Positions 25,815 through 37,296 of a stretch of DNA of 64,000 nucleotides are shown one piece after another. Each line of letters starts with the position of its first letter. Position 1 is the first letter of the stretch. The DNA is from Sedimentibacter sp. SX930. Its GTDB lineage: Bacteria; Bacillota; Bacilli; Lactobacillales; Aerococcaceae. The translations under genes and the position numbers were made by a program. The notes beneath the pieces are model-generated. The model made no database searches. It was not told the DNA's origin and saw only the letters and a list, made by a program, of their open reading frames with translations. The DNA is taken from positions 62,001-126,000 of the forward strand of contig MUZD01000009.1 in assembly GCA_002155105.1 (NCBI GenBank), in the 5' to 3' direction.

Positions 25815-28280
25815 ATGTTTCATGGAAATAGAGGACATTGGCGCAGAATCACGCTGGCAAGTGCAGTACTGTTGACTTTAGGGATGGCAAGTGCGCCTGC
25901 GGCTTTTGCCGAAGAACAGAGCGGGACAAGCGCTGTTTCGACACAAACCAACGTACAGATCCTGTCGACCACAGAAGTAAATTATCAGGCCCGCGTACTT
26001 TCAGCAACGGATGCAATCAATACGCAGCCTTGGGGTACACCGGGATTCGAAACGATTGCCTGGAGTGCTGACTACACAGGCAAGACAGTCGCGGTGACGC
26101 AAGAAAAACTGGCAGACAATGGCGTGACTTGGGCGTATGTCTCAATCAATGACACAGCGATTGGTTGGATCGCAAAGACAGCCCTGTCTGAACCGGTTGA
26201 ACCTGATTATCTTGAGGTGCTGGCAACAATCGACATCGAATATACTGCTACGATTACACGTACCACGGATGCCATCAATGCAGCCCCATGGGGAACGCGC
26301 GGGTTTGAAACACTAGCGTACAGTTCTGAATACTTAAACAAGAACGTCACGGTAACTCAGGAAAAAATGATCGAGAATGGTGTCACTTGGGCATTGATTT
26401 CCCTGAACGGAACGCAGATCGGTTGGATCGCCAAGGACGCTTTGACCGAACCGGATTATTTGGAAGTGCTGGAGACTACTGATATCCAGTATACCGCTAC
26501 AATCACGCGCGGCACGGATGCGATCAACACAGTCCCATGGGGAATGCGCGGCTTTAAGACAGTGGCTCTCAGCTCTGCCTACCTAGGCAAGACTGTTTCG
26601 GTAACGCAAGAGAAAGTACTTGAAAACGGCGTAACCTGGGCGTTGATCACAGTGGATGGCAAACAATTGGGTTGGATCGCCACAGGTGCGTTGACCGAAC
26701 CGACTTATGTCCAAATCGTGTCGAAGACAACCGTCGATTATGACGCTACAATTGTCCGCAACGGTGATGCCATCAATTCGCAGCCTTGGGGTACAAGAGG
26801 TTACAGAACTCTGGACAACAGTTCTTTCTATATGAATAAGCAAGTCTATGTTATCCAAGAAGACGTTGCTGACAACGGCGTGACTTGGGCATTCATCACT
26901 TTGGACGGCATCCAATTGGGTTGGATAGCCAAGGATGCTCTGAAGAAGGTTGTCTATGTGGAAATCTTGTCGACGACCGACGTGAATTATCCGGCTACAG
27001 TCACGCGCGGTGGGGATGGCATCAACACGCAACCCTGGGGAACGAGAGGGTATCAAACCATCGGCACCAGCTCCGATTATCTCGGTAAGCAAGTGACAGT
27101 CGTTCAAGAAAAAGTGGCGGACAACGGTGTGACCTGGGCTCTGATCTCGATTGACGGCAGCCAGATCGGTTGGATTGCGAGAGCGGCTTTGACGGAACCG
27201 ACTTATGTCCAAGTTGTCTCTTCGAAGACCGTATCGTATCAGGCGACTGTTTTGCGGGGAACGGATGGCATCAACACCTTGCCATGGGGAATGAAAGGCT
27301 ACAAAACAATCGGCTACAGCTATACTTATCTTGGGCAAAAAGTCACTGTTTCCAAAGAGCAAGTAACGGATAATGGCGTGACTTGGGCTTTGATTTCCCT
27401 CAACGGAAAGGAACTCGGTTGGATTGCGAAGGATGCGCTCTTCAATAAGGTTGTCGCAACGACCGACACTTTCTATAAAGCGACAATCACACGCGGTACG
27501 GACGGCATCAACTCTTTGCCGTGGGGGGTGGAAGGCTACCAGACAGTCGGCTACACTTCAAGTTATCTTGGTTCTGGTGTAACGGTCAACCAAGAGAAAT
27601 TGACCGCGGATGGTGTCCGTTGGGCATTGGTTTCCCTGAACGGAAAAGTATTGGGATGGATTGCGAAGGATGCCTTGACGGTTGCAGATTTGACACACAC
27701 TGTGTTCCTTGACCCGGGGCATGGCGGCTGGGAAGCCGGCGCGTCATACAGCAGCGTGATGGAAAAGACGATCAACCTGGCTGTCTCAAATAAGGTGAAA
27801 GCGAATCTGGAAGCTTTGGGATTCACGGTCATCATGTCGCGCACAACGGATACCTATGTCGGTTTGTTGGAGCGCTCAGAAGAAGCGAATGCATCGGGAG
27901 CGGATATTTTCGTCAGCATCCACCACAATGCGATGCCCGGAAATGCAACCGTCACAGGAATCGAGACGTATTATTATCAATACGACTCCGACTATCCACC
28001 GATCATCAACGAAGAAATGCACAATGATCCGACACGCATTCTGGAAAGCGCCCAATTGGCTTCGGCGATCCAGGATTCCTTGGTTGAAAATACGGGTGCG
28101 CTTGATCGCGGTGTGCGTCGGAACACATTCGCTGTTCTGCGCGAAACGGCTATTCCTGCCGTCTTGCTCGAATTGGGTTACATGAGCTCGCCGACCGAAT
28201 TGGCAAAACTGACTTCGACCAGCTATCAGACGACTTTGGCGAAAGCCATCACTGTTGGGATCGTGGCGTATTTCGAATAA
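25815..28280 (+). CDS. Secreted N-acetylmuramoyl-L-alanine amidase with seven GW modules
   Basis: An 821-residue exported protein. A signal peptide ends near AFA-EEQ (residue 32). Seven GW modules of about 83 residues follow (cores such as INTQPWGTRG, ends IGWIAK or LGWIAK), and then an Amidase_3 domain from about residue 627 to the end. The zinc-enzyme motifs are clear: LDPGHGG, the Glu in SVMEKTINL, SIHHNA and the C-terminal ELGYMSSPTE. It cleaves the bond between muramic acid and the peptide stem. Compared with the two glucosaminidases in this window, here the binding modules come first and the catalytic domain last. It is a monocistronic unit bounded by terminators. Confidence 0.94.
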   Translation: MFHGNRGHWRRITLASAVLLTLGMASAPAAFAEEQSGTSAVSTQTNVQILSTTEVNYQARVLSATDAINTQPWGTPGFETIAWSADYTGKTVAVTQEKLADNGVTWAYVSINDTAIGWIAKTALSEPVEPDYLEVLATIDIEYTATITRTTDAINAAPWGTRGFETLAYSSEYLNKNVTVTQEKMIENGVTWALISLNGTQIGWIAKDALTEPDYLEVLETTDIQYTATITRGTDAINTVPWGMRGFKTVALSSAYLGKTVSVTQEKVLENGVTWALITVDGKQLGWIATGALTEPTYVQIVSKTTVDYDATIVRNGDAINSQPWGTRGYRTLDNSSFYMNKQVYVIQEDVADNGVTWAFITLDGIQLGWIAKDALKKVVYVEILSTTDVNYPATVTRGGDGINTQPWGTRGYQTIGTSSDYLGKQVTVVQEKVADNGVTWALISIDGSQIGWIARAALTEPTYVQVVSSKTVSYQATVLRGTDGINTLPWGMKGYKTIGYSYTYLGQKVTVSKEQVTDNGVTWALISLNGKELGWIAKDALFNKVVATTDTFYKATITRGTDGINSLPWGVEGYQTVGYTSSYLGSGVTVNQEKLTADGVRWALVSLNGKVLGWIAKDALTVADLTHTVFLDPGHGGWEAGASYSSVMEKTINLAVSNKVKANLEALGFTVIMSRTTDTYVGLLERSEEANASGADIFVSIHHNAMPGNATVTGIETYYYQYDSDYPPIINEEMHNDPTRILESAQLASAIQDSLVENTGALDRGVRRNTFAVLRETAIPAVLLELGYMSSPTELAKLTSTSYQTTLAKAITVGIVAYFE

Positions 28281-28283
28281 CAG

Positions 28284-28328
28284 AAAAAACGGGAGAAACT
28301 TCGCTTAGAAGGTTCTCCCGTTTTTTTT
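28284..28328 (+). terminator. Rho-independent terminator after the GW amidase
   Basis: AAAAAACGGGAGAA (28284-28297) pairs with TTCTCCCGTTTTTT (28313-28326) and runs into further T. Confidence 0.9.
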
Positions 28329-28359
28329 ACATATTAAAAAACAAAAAAAAACATTTATT

Positions 28360-28400
28360 GAACAAAAACAAAAAAATAAAACAAAAAAACGAACAAAAAG
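28360..28400. promoter_or_regulatory. Paired GAACAAAAA boxes before the lac operon
   Basis: GAACAAAAAC starts at 28360 and GAACAAAAAG at 28391, 31 bases apart (about three helix turns), in an otherwise A-rich leader. The same box is found twice before the DeoR-type gene. They are the best candidates for lac repressor operators. Confidence 0.45.
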
Positions 28401-28401
28401 A

Positions 28402-28430
28402 TTGATTTTGTGTTTGCTTCTGTTTATAAT
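28402..28430 (+). promoter_or_regulatory. Sigma-A promoter of the lac operon
   Basis: TTGATT (28402-28407) and TATAAT (28425-28430) with a 17-base spacer. The second GAACAAAAA box abuts the -35. A cre-like sequence on the - strand (CGGAAGCGTTTTTA, about 28447-28460) lies just downstream, where CcpA repression would be expected. Confidence 0.7.
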
Positions 28431-28556
28431 GAGGGTATAAGGTAATAAAAACGCTTCCGGAAAAATGAATTGTGATTTTCCGAACTGTCTTCGTAAGATC
28501 ATTGAAATATTTTTAGCTTGGAAAGAAAAAATCTGAACAAATTGGAGGAAATGAAA

Positions 28557-28874
28557 ATGAACAGGGAAGAAGCTACTTTATTAGGGTTTGAAATTGTTGC
28601 CTATGCAGGTGAAGCGCGATCGTACCTTTTGGATGCTTTAAAAGCAGCGGAAAAAGGTGATTATGACAAAGCCGAAGCATTATGTGAAGAAGCAAATACC
28701 AGCATCAAAGAGGCTCATAAAGCTCAGACAAGTTTGCTTACTATGGAAGCTTCAGGTGATGATATTGCGTACAGCGTTACGATGATGCATGGACAGGATC
28801 ACTTGATGACAACATTGCTGCTTAGGGATTTGATGAAACATATGATTGAATTGTATAAAAGAGGGAGCAACTAA
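28557..28874 (+). CDS. lacF: Lactose-specific PTS enzyme IIA
   Basis: A 105-residue all-helical PTS IIA of the lactose/cellobiose family, carrying phosphate from HPr to the IIB domain. The family signature [16 protein letters not shown] contains the phosphorylated His region, preceded by [17 protein letters not shown] 28557 is chosen because GGAGGAA ends six bases before it; upstream in-frame starts are too close to or inside the ribosome site. First gene of the lac operon, three bases before lacE. Confidence 0.93.
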   Translation: MNREEATLLGFEIVAYAGEARSYLLDALKAAEKGDYDKAEALCEEANTSIKEAHKAQTSLLTMEASGDDIAYSVTMMHGQDHLMTTLLLRDLMKHMIELYKRGSN

Positions 28875-28876
28875 TT

Positions 28877-30595
28877 ATGATGAATGCCTTGATTGCACAA
28901 ATTGAAAAAGCTAAACCTTTTTTTGAGAAAGTATCCCGTAATATCTATCTACGCGCAATACGTGATGGCTTTATCTCAGCGATGCCTGTTGTTCTGTTCT
29001 CAAGTATTTTCTTATTGATTGCGTATGTTCCAAATATCTTCGGTTTCTCATGGAGTGCATCGACTGAAGCTTTGATTATGAAACCATACGGATATACAAT
29101 GGGGATTTTAGGAGTTTTGGTTGCCGGTACTACCGCGAAGTCTTTAACAGATTCCTTTAACAGAAAGCTGGAAAGTACAAATCAAATTAACTTTCTTTCC
29201 ACTATGTTGGCTTCCATATCCGGTTTCTTGCTTCTTGCTGCGGATGCGGTTGAGGGCGGTGGATTTGCAAACGGATTCTTAGGGACAAAAGGACTATTGA
29301 CTGCGTTTCTTGCAGCATTCATTACTGTGAATATCTATAATATCACTGTGAAAAATAATGTGACAATCCGGATGCCGGAAGAAGTACCACCAAACATTTC
29401 ACAAGTATTTAAAGATATCATTCCTTTTACCTTAGTGATAGTCGTTCTTTATGGTTTGGATATATTGACCAGGAACATTATGGGCACGAATGTGGCGGAG
29501 TCTGTTATTAAGTTATTCGAGCCACTGTTCACAGCGGCTGATGGTTACTTGGGTATTACAATAATATTTGGTGCCTATGCACTATTCTGGTTTGTTGGGA
29601 TACATGGGCCATCTATCGTTGAACCTGCTATTGCAGCGATTACTTACGCGAATATTGAAACAAATTTCCAACTTTTACAGGCTGGACAGCATGCAGATAA
29701 GATTCTGACATCCGGAACACAGATGTTTATCGTTACAATGGGTGGTACAGGTGCAACGTTAGTCGTTCCATTCATGTTCATGTGGTTATCAAAATCAAAA
29801 CGGAATAAGGCAATCGGCAGAGCGTCAGTTGTACCAACTTTCTTTGGGGTTAATGAGCCAATCTTATTTGGAGCACCAATCGTTTTAAATCCAGTATTCT
29901 TTGTTCCATTTATTTTTGCACCAATTGCTAACGTATGGATTTTCAAATTCTTCGTTGATGTTATTGGAATGAACAGCTTTAGTGTGAATTTGCCTTGGAC
30001 AACGCCAGGTCCTTTGGGAATTGTTATAGGAACAGGATTCGGGTTGATGTCATTTGTTCTCGCTCTTACATTGATTGTAGTAGACGTAGTGATTTACTAC
30101 CCATTCTTTAAAGTCTATGATGCACAAATTCTTGAAGAAGAAAAAGCAGGTGTATCATCTATTGATAGTTTGAAAGAAAAAGTTGAAGGTAGCTTTGATA
30201 CTAAAAAAGCCAAAGCGGTCCTTGCAAGTGCTGATACGAACGAGAATGATCCGAAAGTTTTTGAAAATAAAATAATAGAAGCTAAAAATATTCTTGTCCT
30301 TTGTGCTGGCGGTGGAACAAGTGGCCTTCTTGCTAATGCTTTAAATAAAGCTGCGGCTGAATATGGGGCTCCTGTAAAAGCAGCAGCGGGCAGCTATGGC
30401 GCTCACATGGATATCATGAAAGATTATGATTTAGTCATCCTGGCACCTCAAGTGGCTTCGAATTACGAAGATATTAAACAAGATACTGACAGATTGGGCG
30501 TTAAACTTGTTAAAACGCAAGGAGGTCAATACATTAAATTGACCCGTGATGGCCAAGGGGCTCTTGCATTTGTTCAGGAACAATTTGAAGACTAG
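28877..30595 (+). CDS. lacE: Lactose-specific PTS enzyme IICB
   Basis: A 572-residue permease that imports lactose as lactose-6-phosphate. The IIC membrane domain (about 1-440) has multiple hydrophobic segments and the family segment [17 protein letters not shown] linker leads to a IIB domain (about 470-572) with its phosphorylated Cys in [12 protein letters not shown]. Fusion of IIC and IIB is typical of LacE. Base composition is low: one 60-base line (29401-29460) has 18 G+C, against 33 in a galE line (16861-16920). Confidence 0.95.
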   Translation: MMNALIAQIEKAKPFFEKVSRNIYLRAIRDGFISAMPVVLFSSIFLLIAYVPNIFGFSWSASTEALIMKPYGYTMGILGVLVAGTTAKSLTDSFNRKLESTNQINFLSTMLASISGFLLLAADAVEGGGFANGFLGTKGLLTAFLAAFITVNIYNITVKNNVTIRMPEEVPPNISQVFKDIIPFTLVIVVLYGLDILTRNIMGTNVAESVIKLFEPLFTAADGYLGITIIFGAYALFWFVGIHGPSIVEPAIAAITYANIETNFQLLQAGQHADKILTSGTQMFIVTMGGTGATLVVPFMFMWLSKSKRNKAIGRASVVPTFFGVNEPILFGAPIVLNPVFFVPFIFAPIANVWIFKFFVDVIGMNSFSVNLPWTTPGPLGIVIGTGFGLMSFVLALTLIVVDVVIYYPFFKVYDAQILEEEKAGVSSIDSLKEKVEGSFDTKKAKAVLASADTNENDPKVFENKIIEAKNILVLCAGGGTSGLLANALNKAAAEYGAPVKAAAGSYGAHMDIMKDYDLVILAPQVASNYEDIKQDTDRLGVKLVKTQGGQYIKLTRDGQGALAFVQEQFED

Positions 30596-32014
<1,419 letters not shown>

Positions 32015-32063
32015 CACGGTTTATTCTTATAGAGCAGGAAAGTAAAAAATAATGCACCTACAC

Positions 32064-32102
32064 AAAACAGCATCGGGAAATTTTTTCCCGATGCTGTTTT
32101 TT
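32064..32102 (+). terminator. Rho-independent terminator of the lac operon
   Basis: AAAACAGCATCGGGAAA (32064-32080) pairs with TTTCCCGATGCTGTTTT (32084-32100), with T continuing. Confidence 0.92.
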
Positions 32103-32118
32103 CGGGGAATTGAGAGCC

Positions 32119-32250
32119 AGCTCCGGCGAAGGGACTGCTCGCCGGTGGAACCGATCCACGAACAGGGGCAACGCCGGCGAAGCCCCCCTCGCCGGAGCAG
32201 GACAGCGAAACCCAGCAGCCAACTACGGCGAAGCCGTCGCTCGCCGGAGC
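32119..32250. repeat. Triple hairpin array, CTCCGGCGAAG family (block 1)
   Basis: Units start at 32121, 32172 and 32223, a 51-base period. Each unit is a CTCCGGCGAAG-like arm, a loop of 6-9 bases and a CTCGCCGGAGC-like arm, followed by about 23 variable bases. It occupies the 32015-32345 gap between convergent lacG and the HAD gene, between two terminators. The last unit, with its CACAGCTCCCG trailer, is closely similar to the last unit of the block at 37297. Confidence 0.85.
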
Positions 32251-32297
32251 ACAGCTCCCGTTGATACGGTAACCTTGGCAACACCGTAACTCCACAA

Positions 32298-32340
32298 AAA
32301 GAGAACGCACCCTCGGCCCGGCCGATGGTGCGTTCTCTTT
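32298..32340 (-). terminator. Terminator of the HAD-DeoR operon
   Basis: AAAGAGAACGCACC (32298-32311) pairs with GGTGCGTTCTCTTT (32327-32340); read on the - strand it ends in a T-run. Confidence 0.88.
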
Positions 32341-32345
32341 AATTT

Positions 32346-33038
32346 TTATGCTTGTTCTGCGAAAAGGCGCTGGGTGAAGCCGTGGAAGTCCGTAATGACG
32401 CCGTCCTTACAGAGGTTTTCCTTTTGAAAGGTTTCCCGGTTCTTGAAGAACGGGTCGATTGCGATGATCATACCGATGTTCGCGCTGTTGGCCGCGCGGA
32501 GCCCGGAATAGGCGTCCTCAATGACCAGACATTCTTCGGGGGGAACCCCGAGTTTATTGGCGGCATGCAGGAAGATATCCGGCTCCGGCTTGCCGGGGAA
32601 GGAACCGTCATCGAAGACGACTTTTTCCGGATCGAACCAACGATCGAGCGCAAAGGTGTCGAAATAGAAGTCGACATTCTCTTTGATGGTCGCGGTGGCG
32701 ATCGTCAGCGGCAACTTGCGCTCCTTCAGATCGTCCAGCACTTCGATCAAGCCGTCCGTCAATACGAGTTGCTCCGGTTTGCTCAGGCAGAGTCTGCGGT
32801 AATGTTCTTCCTTCTCCAAAGAAAGTTTCTGCACTTCCTCGTCCGTCAGGTCAGGGGATACAAAATGACGCAGGATTTTGTCGTTCGTGCGGCCGTGTAC
32901 GTTTGTCAGAATCTCTGTTTCTGTGAGCCCGTTGCCTGGACTGTACTTTTGGATCATATCGATCCAAGCCTGTTCGTGCAGATGTGAATCCTGGAACATT
33001 GTGCCGTTGAAGTCAAAAATTATGCCGTTCAGTTTCAT
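32346..33038 (-). CDS. HAD-superfamily phosphatase, beta-phosphoglucomutase-like
   Basis: A 230-residue HAD subfamily IA protein. Motif I is FDFNGTMF, motif II TIATAT, and KPEPDIF and VIEDAYSGL complete the fold, with a helical cap after motif I. The Asp normally found two residues after the nucleophile is Asn here (DFNGT), which points to an atypical substrate or reaction rather than a classic phosphoglucomutase. The start overlaps the end of the DeoR gene by four bases, so they form one operon. Sugar phosphate is the likely substrate. Confidence 0.82.
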   Translation of the reverse strand: MKLNGIIFDFNGTMFQDSHLHEQAWIDMIQKYSPGNGLTETEILTNVHGRTNDKILRHFVSPDLTDEEVQKLSLEKEEHYRRLCLSKPEQLVLTDGLIEVLDDLKERKLPLTIATATIKENVDFYFDTFALDRWFDPEKVVFDDGSFPGKPEPDIFLHAANKLGVPPEECLVIEDAYSGLRAANSANIGMIIAIDPFFKNRETFQKENLCKDGVITDFHGFTQRLFAEQA

Positions 33039-33820
33039 AAGTTAGCTCCTTCTTCTGTTTGGGCTTGGGTCAGGGTGACGTACTGCGAGTAATGCGTGAC
33101 CAGATCTGCGCTGATATGGTCATCCGTGACCAGGTGATCGATGTCGTGCAGATTGTAGAAATTGTAGAAGTCGTCCCGGTTGAATTTCTTGTTGTCCGCC
33201 AGCAAGTATTTTGTGCGGGAGTTGTTCAGGGCGATGTTCTGGGTTTCGCCTTCCGCCATGCTATAGGTAGAGATCGCTTCATTGTGGATGCCGTTGGCGC
33301 TGATGAAGCATTTGGTGAACTTCAACTTTTTCAGGTTGTCGTTCGCAATCGGGCCGAAGAAAGCACCGGTATTTTTCCGGTAATCGCCGCCAATCATAAT
33401 GATATCCGCGGTGTCGTATTGGCGCAGATTTTCGAAAACCGGATAGCTGTTTGTGATGATGCGGATTTTTTTGCCACCGAGATAGCTCGCCAGTATTTCG
33501 ATCGTCGTGCCCGGCCCGAGGAAAATGGTGTCGCCATCCTCAACGTAGCTTGCCGCCAACTTTGCGATCGCTTTCTTTTCTTCTTTTTGTACTTCTTGTT
33601 TTTCCGTATGCGAGAGCTCCTGGTCCAATGCGTAGCTGATGCTTTGTGCTCCGCCGTGGATGCGCAGGATTTTTCCGGCCTTATCGAGTTCGTCCAGATC
33701 CCTGCGCACGGTCATGTCGGAAACATTCAGTTGCTTGACGATGTCGGCTACGGTGATGATGCCTTCTTGGTTGACAATTTCAGTGAGTATTAACAGGCGT
33801 TCTTTTTTTAACATTTTCAT
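33035..33820 (-). CDS. DeoR-family transcriptional regulator
   Basis: A 261-residue DeoR-type repressor: N-terminal winged HTH (ERLLILTEIVNQEG through VSDMTVRRDLDEL, about 5-60) and a C-terminal sugar-phosphate sensor domain with GGAQ, FLGPGTT and ITNS. Such proteins release DNA when a phosphosugar binds. Its promoter region carries the same GAACAAAAA boxes as the lac operon, so it is the likely lac repressor (inference). Confidence 0.88.
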   Translation of the reverse strand: MKMLKKERLLILTEIVNQEGIITVADIVKQLNVSDMTVRRDLDELDKAGKILRIHGGAQSISYALDQELSHTEKQEVQKEEKKAIAKLAASYVEDGDTIFLGPGTTIEILASYLGGKKIRIITNSYPVFENLRQYDTADIIMIGGDYRKNTGAFFGPIANDNLKKLKFTKCFISANGIHNEAISTYSMAEGETQNIALNNSRTKYLLADNKKFNRDDFYNFYNLHDIDHLVTDDHISADLVTHYSQYVTLTQAQTEEGANL

Positions 33821-33878
33821 TCACCTCTTTATATTATCCATAATTTAGCACAATTTCACGGTCTGGTCAACGAGAAAC

Positions 33879-33930
33879 GAACAAAAATAAACAAAAATAT
33901 AAAAAGTTAGGGGGTTTTCGAACAAAAATA
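33879..33930. promoter_or_regulatory. Paired GAACAAAAA boxes before the DeoR gene
   Basis: GAACAAAAATA begins at 33879 and again at 33920, 41 bases apart (about four helix turns); a partial AAACAAAAATA overlaps the first. The spacing before lacF is 31 bases. The rest of the 33821-34263 gap holds one hairpin unit (34065-34092) and the autolysin promoter. Confidence 0.45.
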
Positions 33931-34064
33931 TGTTTTTTAATGCAATTCAGGTGAAGTTAATTGCTGGAAAATCATTTGGATGCGGTTTCTGTAAAGACAT
34001 AAAGAAACACAAACAATCATTAATGAACATGAATTGGGGAGAGGCAGCTGTTTCGATCACCTTC

Positions 34065-34092
34065 AATCGGCGAAACCGCCGCTCGCCGGAGC
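34065..34092. repeat. Single unit of the CTCCGGCGAAG hairpin family (block 2)
   Basis: A degenerate left arm, ATCGGCGAAAC, then a CTCGCCGGAGC right arm identical to that of other units. This is the only solitary copy, and the only one upstream of both neighbouring genes. Confidence 0.65.
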
Positions 34093-34149
34093 ACCGAATC
34101 TCGTCCATCGTCAAGTCAATGAATTAGTTAAAAGGTGTGTCCTATTTTT

Positions 34150-34206
34150 TTGTAAGCGCTCGTAATCCAAATGAAACAATTAGTTCTCTGTGTAAAATGT
34201 TATAAT
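34150..34206 (+). promoter_or_regulatory. Extended -10 and cre-like site before the autolysin
   Basis: TATAAT at 34201-34206 is preceded by TGT, giving an extended -10. TTGTAAGCGCTCGTA at 34150-34164 is one base off the cre consensus and lies about 40 bases upstream. Confidence 0.35.
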
Positions 34207-34263
34207 GAATATAATATTTTAAAGTACTCTTAAGAAATCCGTCGGTAAACTAGGAGGACGACT

Positions 34264-37212
34264 ATGAAGATTGTTCAAAGAAAATACACACGAGCGTATG
34301 TCGCTTTGTCAGGCTTGGCTGCGAGCTTGCTTGCAGGAAACAATATCGCTTTTGCGGACGAAACGGATGCAGCGACTGCAGGGGTAGCGCCAATCGAAAC
34401 AACGATTCCGGCGTTTCCTGTGCAACCATCAGCAGATCTGATGCCAACAGCAGATTCTGCTCAAGAGGAGACGGCAGCTTATACGGATGCAAGCAAGGAG
34501 TCAATTGTGGTAACCGCTACGGTTTTGGATGCGGGCATATACGGAACCGATCAGATTTCAGGAACAACCCAACCGAATGCGTACGTATTGGTTTGTGCAG
34601 GAGAGAGCAAAGTTGGCGAGCAAACCGCCGATGAAGCCGGACAGTTTACGGTTACTTTGGAGACAGTTCCGGAAGGGACAACGGTTTTGCAGGTGAAAGT
34701 CTATAAGGATGCTACCCAAACATTCCTTCTGACTGAATCGGAATGGCAGGTGCCTGTGGCTGAAGCAGTTGAAGCAGTGCCAACTGTGGACGCGGATGGG
34801 CCGCAAACAAGTCCGACAGATCCAACTCTGCCGATCCTTGAAAATGATGTCGCTTTACCAACTGTTGAAGAAAAACAGCCGGAATTGGTAACCGAAGACA
34901 ACCAAGCTGAACAAATCCCAGATACTGAAAAGGAATCCTCTGATACCGAACAATCGGTTCAAGCACCTTTGATGACGTCAGCAACTCCCTCTGTGACCTT
35001 GGCGGCCGTCACCGAAGCGAAAGGCACTTGGTATTACTACGTCCAGTCCGGCGATACGCTGCAGAAAATCGCCACGCATTACAATACGGATGTCGCTAGT
35101 TTGACGCGCTGGAACAATTTGACGAGTACGCTCATCAATATCGGTCAACTCTTGAGCGTCAACGGCACGAATGCCTATGCGGAAATCGACAAAGAGACGC
35201 GGGCGTTCGCCACTAAAGCAGAATTCGTCAACTACCTCGGACAGTACGCTACGGAAATCGGCAACGACTACAATCTCTACGCTTCCGTCATGGTCGCCCA
35301 AGCCTCACTGGAGACCGCCTATGGAACCAGCAAACTCGGCACAGTCGGCAACAATCTCTTCGGCATCAAAGGTTCCTACGCCGGCAATTCGATCGTGATG
35401 CGTACGTGGGAGGAAGAAAGCGACGGGTCGATCATCTGGATCGATGCCTTTTTCAGGCTGTACCCTTCCTATTATGAATCGATGATCGATTACGCGGAGA
35501 AGCTGCGCAACGGGGTCAGCTGGGATGCGAATTACTACAAAGGGACCTGGAAGGAAAACACGACCAGTTATCAGGATGCCACGCTGTATTTGACGGGGCG
35601 TTACGCGACTGATTCTTCCTATTACGTCAAGCTGAATGCCATCATCAGCGCCTATGATCTGACCAAATTCGATGGACCGAAAACAGTGGCAGTGAATTAC
35701 AACGCAATCGTATCGAGCACGAACTTTTCGATCGACAGTCTGCCTTGGGGCACGATCGGCTACAAATATTTGGAGCCTTGTTCGAACTATTACGGCAAGG
35801 AAATTGTGGTCACGAAGCAGACCGTTGATGGGCAGTTCGCGTTTATTTCCTGCGCCGGCAAGGAATTGGGTTGGGTCGACATGGATGCGCTGAAGACCTT
35901 TTCCACCGTTAAGGCCAGTTACACCTTACCGATCATGAACAGCGGTTACTCGATCGATTCGTTGCCATGGGGTGAACCGGGCTATGTCCATGTCGGTGAT
36001 ACAGCAAGCTATTATGGTAAACTGGCCAAGGTCGTCCGGGAAACGGCAAATGGTATCTATGCCGAAATTTCGGTCGACGGTGTCAAGCTTGGGTGGATCG
36101 ACAAACGGGCTTTCAATGCGGCTTTTCCGAGCTACAACGCAGTCGTCCGCAAAGGGAATTACTCGATCGACAACTTGCCGTGGGGGACTTCCGGCTATCG
36201 GATGCTCGACACCAGCAGTTCTTATGTCGGCAAGACCGTCACTGTGATCGGCAAATCGGCGGACGGTGCATACTTGTGTTTAGCCTATAACGGCTTGCCT
36301 TTGGGATGGGTCGACTATCGCGCTTTCGAGAGTTTCGATGCAACTGTCGTTTCTTATACAGCGATCGTTTCCGACACTAATTTTTCGATCGACAGCCAGC
36401 CTTGGGGCGAAGCAGGTTATGTTTATCTGGATGCTTCATCGAATTATTACGGCAAAGAAGTGTTGGTGACCCGCAAAACGGCAAATGGTGCGTACGCATA
36501 TATTTCTTTCGCTGGGAAACCGTTGGGCTGGATCGACATCAGGGGCCTGCAGAACTTTTCGACAGTGGCCGTGAATTACAGCTTGCCAATCATGAACGGC
36601 GTTTATTCAATCGACAGTTTGCCGTGGGGTGAGCCAGGTTATACCAAAATTGCCGATGCAGCGGCTTATTTCGGGAAATTAGCTACTGTGCTGCGGGAAA
36701 GTGTGAACGGTGCCTATGCGGAGGTCGCCATCGACGGTCAACGGATTGGCTGGATCGACAAACGGGCCTTCAGCAATGCGCGTCAGGTTTCCTATTACGC
36801 CGGCGTCTCCGGTCAGAATTATTCGATCGACAGTCTGCCGTGGGGTACTGCTGGATACCAGTACCTGGAAAGCACGAACAATTATTTGGGCAGCCTCGTG
36901 AAAGTCGTCGCGGAATCGATTGACGGGAATTACAAGCTGATCCAACTGAACGGCCGGAACTTGGGCTGGGTCGACTACCGCGCGTTGGCGGCTTTGAATA
37001 CAAAAGCAGTGAATTACACCGCCACGATCCGCTCTGTCGGTTTTTCGATCGACAGTCTGCCGTGGGGCACGCCAGGATTCACGATGCTGGGACTGACCAG
37101 TTCCTATCTGAATACGACTGTGCAGGTCATCCAGGAATCTGTGGACGGCTACTATGCGCTTGTGACGCTGAACGGCAAAACGCTGGGCTGGGTCGACAAG
37201 CGGTGTCTCTGA
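34264..37212 (+). CDS. Secreted autolysin: Ig-like, LysM, glucosaminidase, seven GW modules
   Basis: A 982-residue exported hydrolase. The signal peptide ends near NNIAFA (residue 31). A bacterial Ig-like domain lies at about 78-160 (SGTTQPNAYV, TVTLETVPEG) and an acidic Pro-rich linker follows. A LysM (VQSGDTLQKIA, about 256-301) precedes a FlgJ-type glucosaminidase domain (about 320-470) with AQASLETAYG and NLFGIKG. Seven GW modules with a SIDSLPWG core run from about 477 to the C-terminus. Here the catalytic domain precedes the anchoring repeats, the reverse of the autolysin at 17756. AGGAGGA lies just before the ATG. Confidence 0.92.
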   Translation: MKIVQRKYTRAYVALSGLAASLLAGNNIAFADETDAATAGVAPIETTIPAFPVQPSADLMPTADSAQEETAAYTDASKESIVVTATVLDAGIYGTDQISGTTQPNAYVLVCAGESKVGEQTADEAGQFTVTLETVPEGTTVLQVKVYKDATQTFLLTESEWQVPVAEAVEAVPTVDADGPQTSPTDPTLPILENDVALPTVEEKQPELVTEDNQAEQIPDTEKESSDTEQSVQAPLMTSATPSVTLAAVTEAKGTWYYYVQSGDTLQKIATHYNTDVASLTRWNNLTSTLINIGQLLSVNGTNAYAEIDKETRAFATKAEFVNYLGQYATEIGNDYNLYASVMVAQASLETAYGTSKLGTVGNNLFGIKGSYAGNSIVMRTWEEESDGSIIWIDAFFRLYPSYYESMIDYAEKLRNGVSWDANYYKGTWKENTTSYQDATLYLTGRYATDSSYYVKLNAIISAYDLTKFDGPKTVAVNYNAIVSSTNFSIDSLPWGTIGYKYLEPCSNYYGKEIVVTKQTVDGQFAFISCAGKELGWVDMDALKTFSTVKASYTLPIMNSGYSIDSLPWGEPGYVHVGDTASYYGKLAKVVRETANGIYAEISVDGVKLGWIDKRAFNAAFPSYNAVVRKGNYSIDNLPWGTSGYRMLDTSSSYVGKTVTVIGKSADGAYLCLAYNGLPLGWVDYRAFESFDATVVSYTAIVSDTNFSIDSQPWGEAGYVYLDASSNYYGKEVLVTRKTANGAYAYISFAGKPLGWIDIRGLQNFSTVAVNYSLPIMNGVYSIDSLPWGEPGYTKIADAAAYFGKLATVLRESVNGAYAEVAIDGQRIGWIDKRAFSNARQVSYYAGVSGQNYSIDSLPWGTAGYQYLESTNNYLGSLVKVVAESIDGNYKLIQLNGRNLGWVDYRALAALNTKAVNYTATIRSVGFSIDSLPWGTPGFTMLGLTSSYLNTTVQVIQESVDGYYALVTLNGKTLGWVDKRCL

Positions 37213-37224
37213 TGCTGCAATGAA

Positions 37225-37264
37225 AAAAATCTCCGGCAGGCGGGTGCTTGCCGGAGATTTTTTT
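37225..37264 (+). terminator. Rho-independent terminator after the autolysin
   Basis: An AAAAATCTCCGGCA-type arm pairs with TGCCGGAGATTTTT, and a T-run follows. Its CTCCGGCA...TGCCGGAG core resembles the nearby hairpin units, but its period does not fit the array. Confidence 0.85.
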
Positions 37265-37296
37265 GCTTGTATGCATGACAGAGGACAGAGCGCCAG

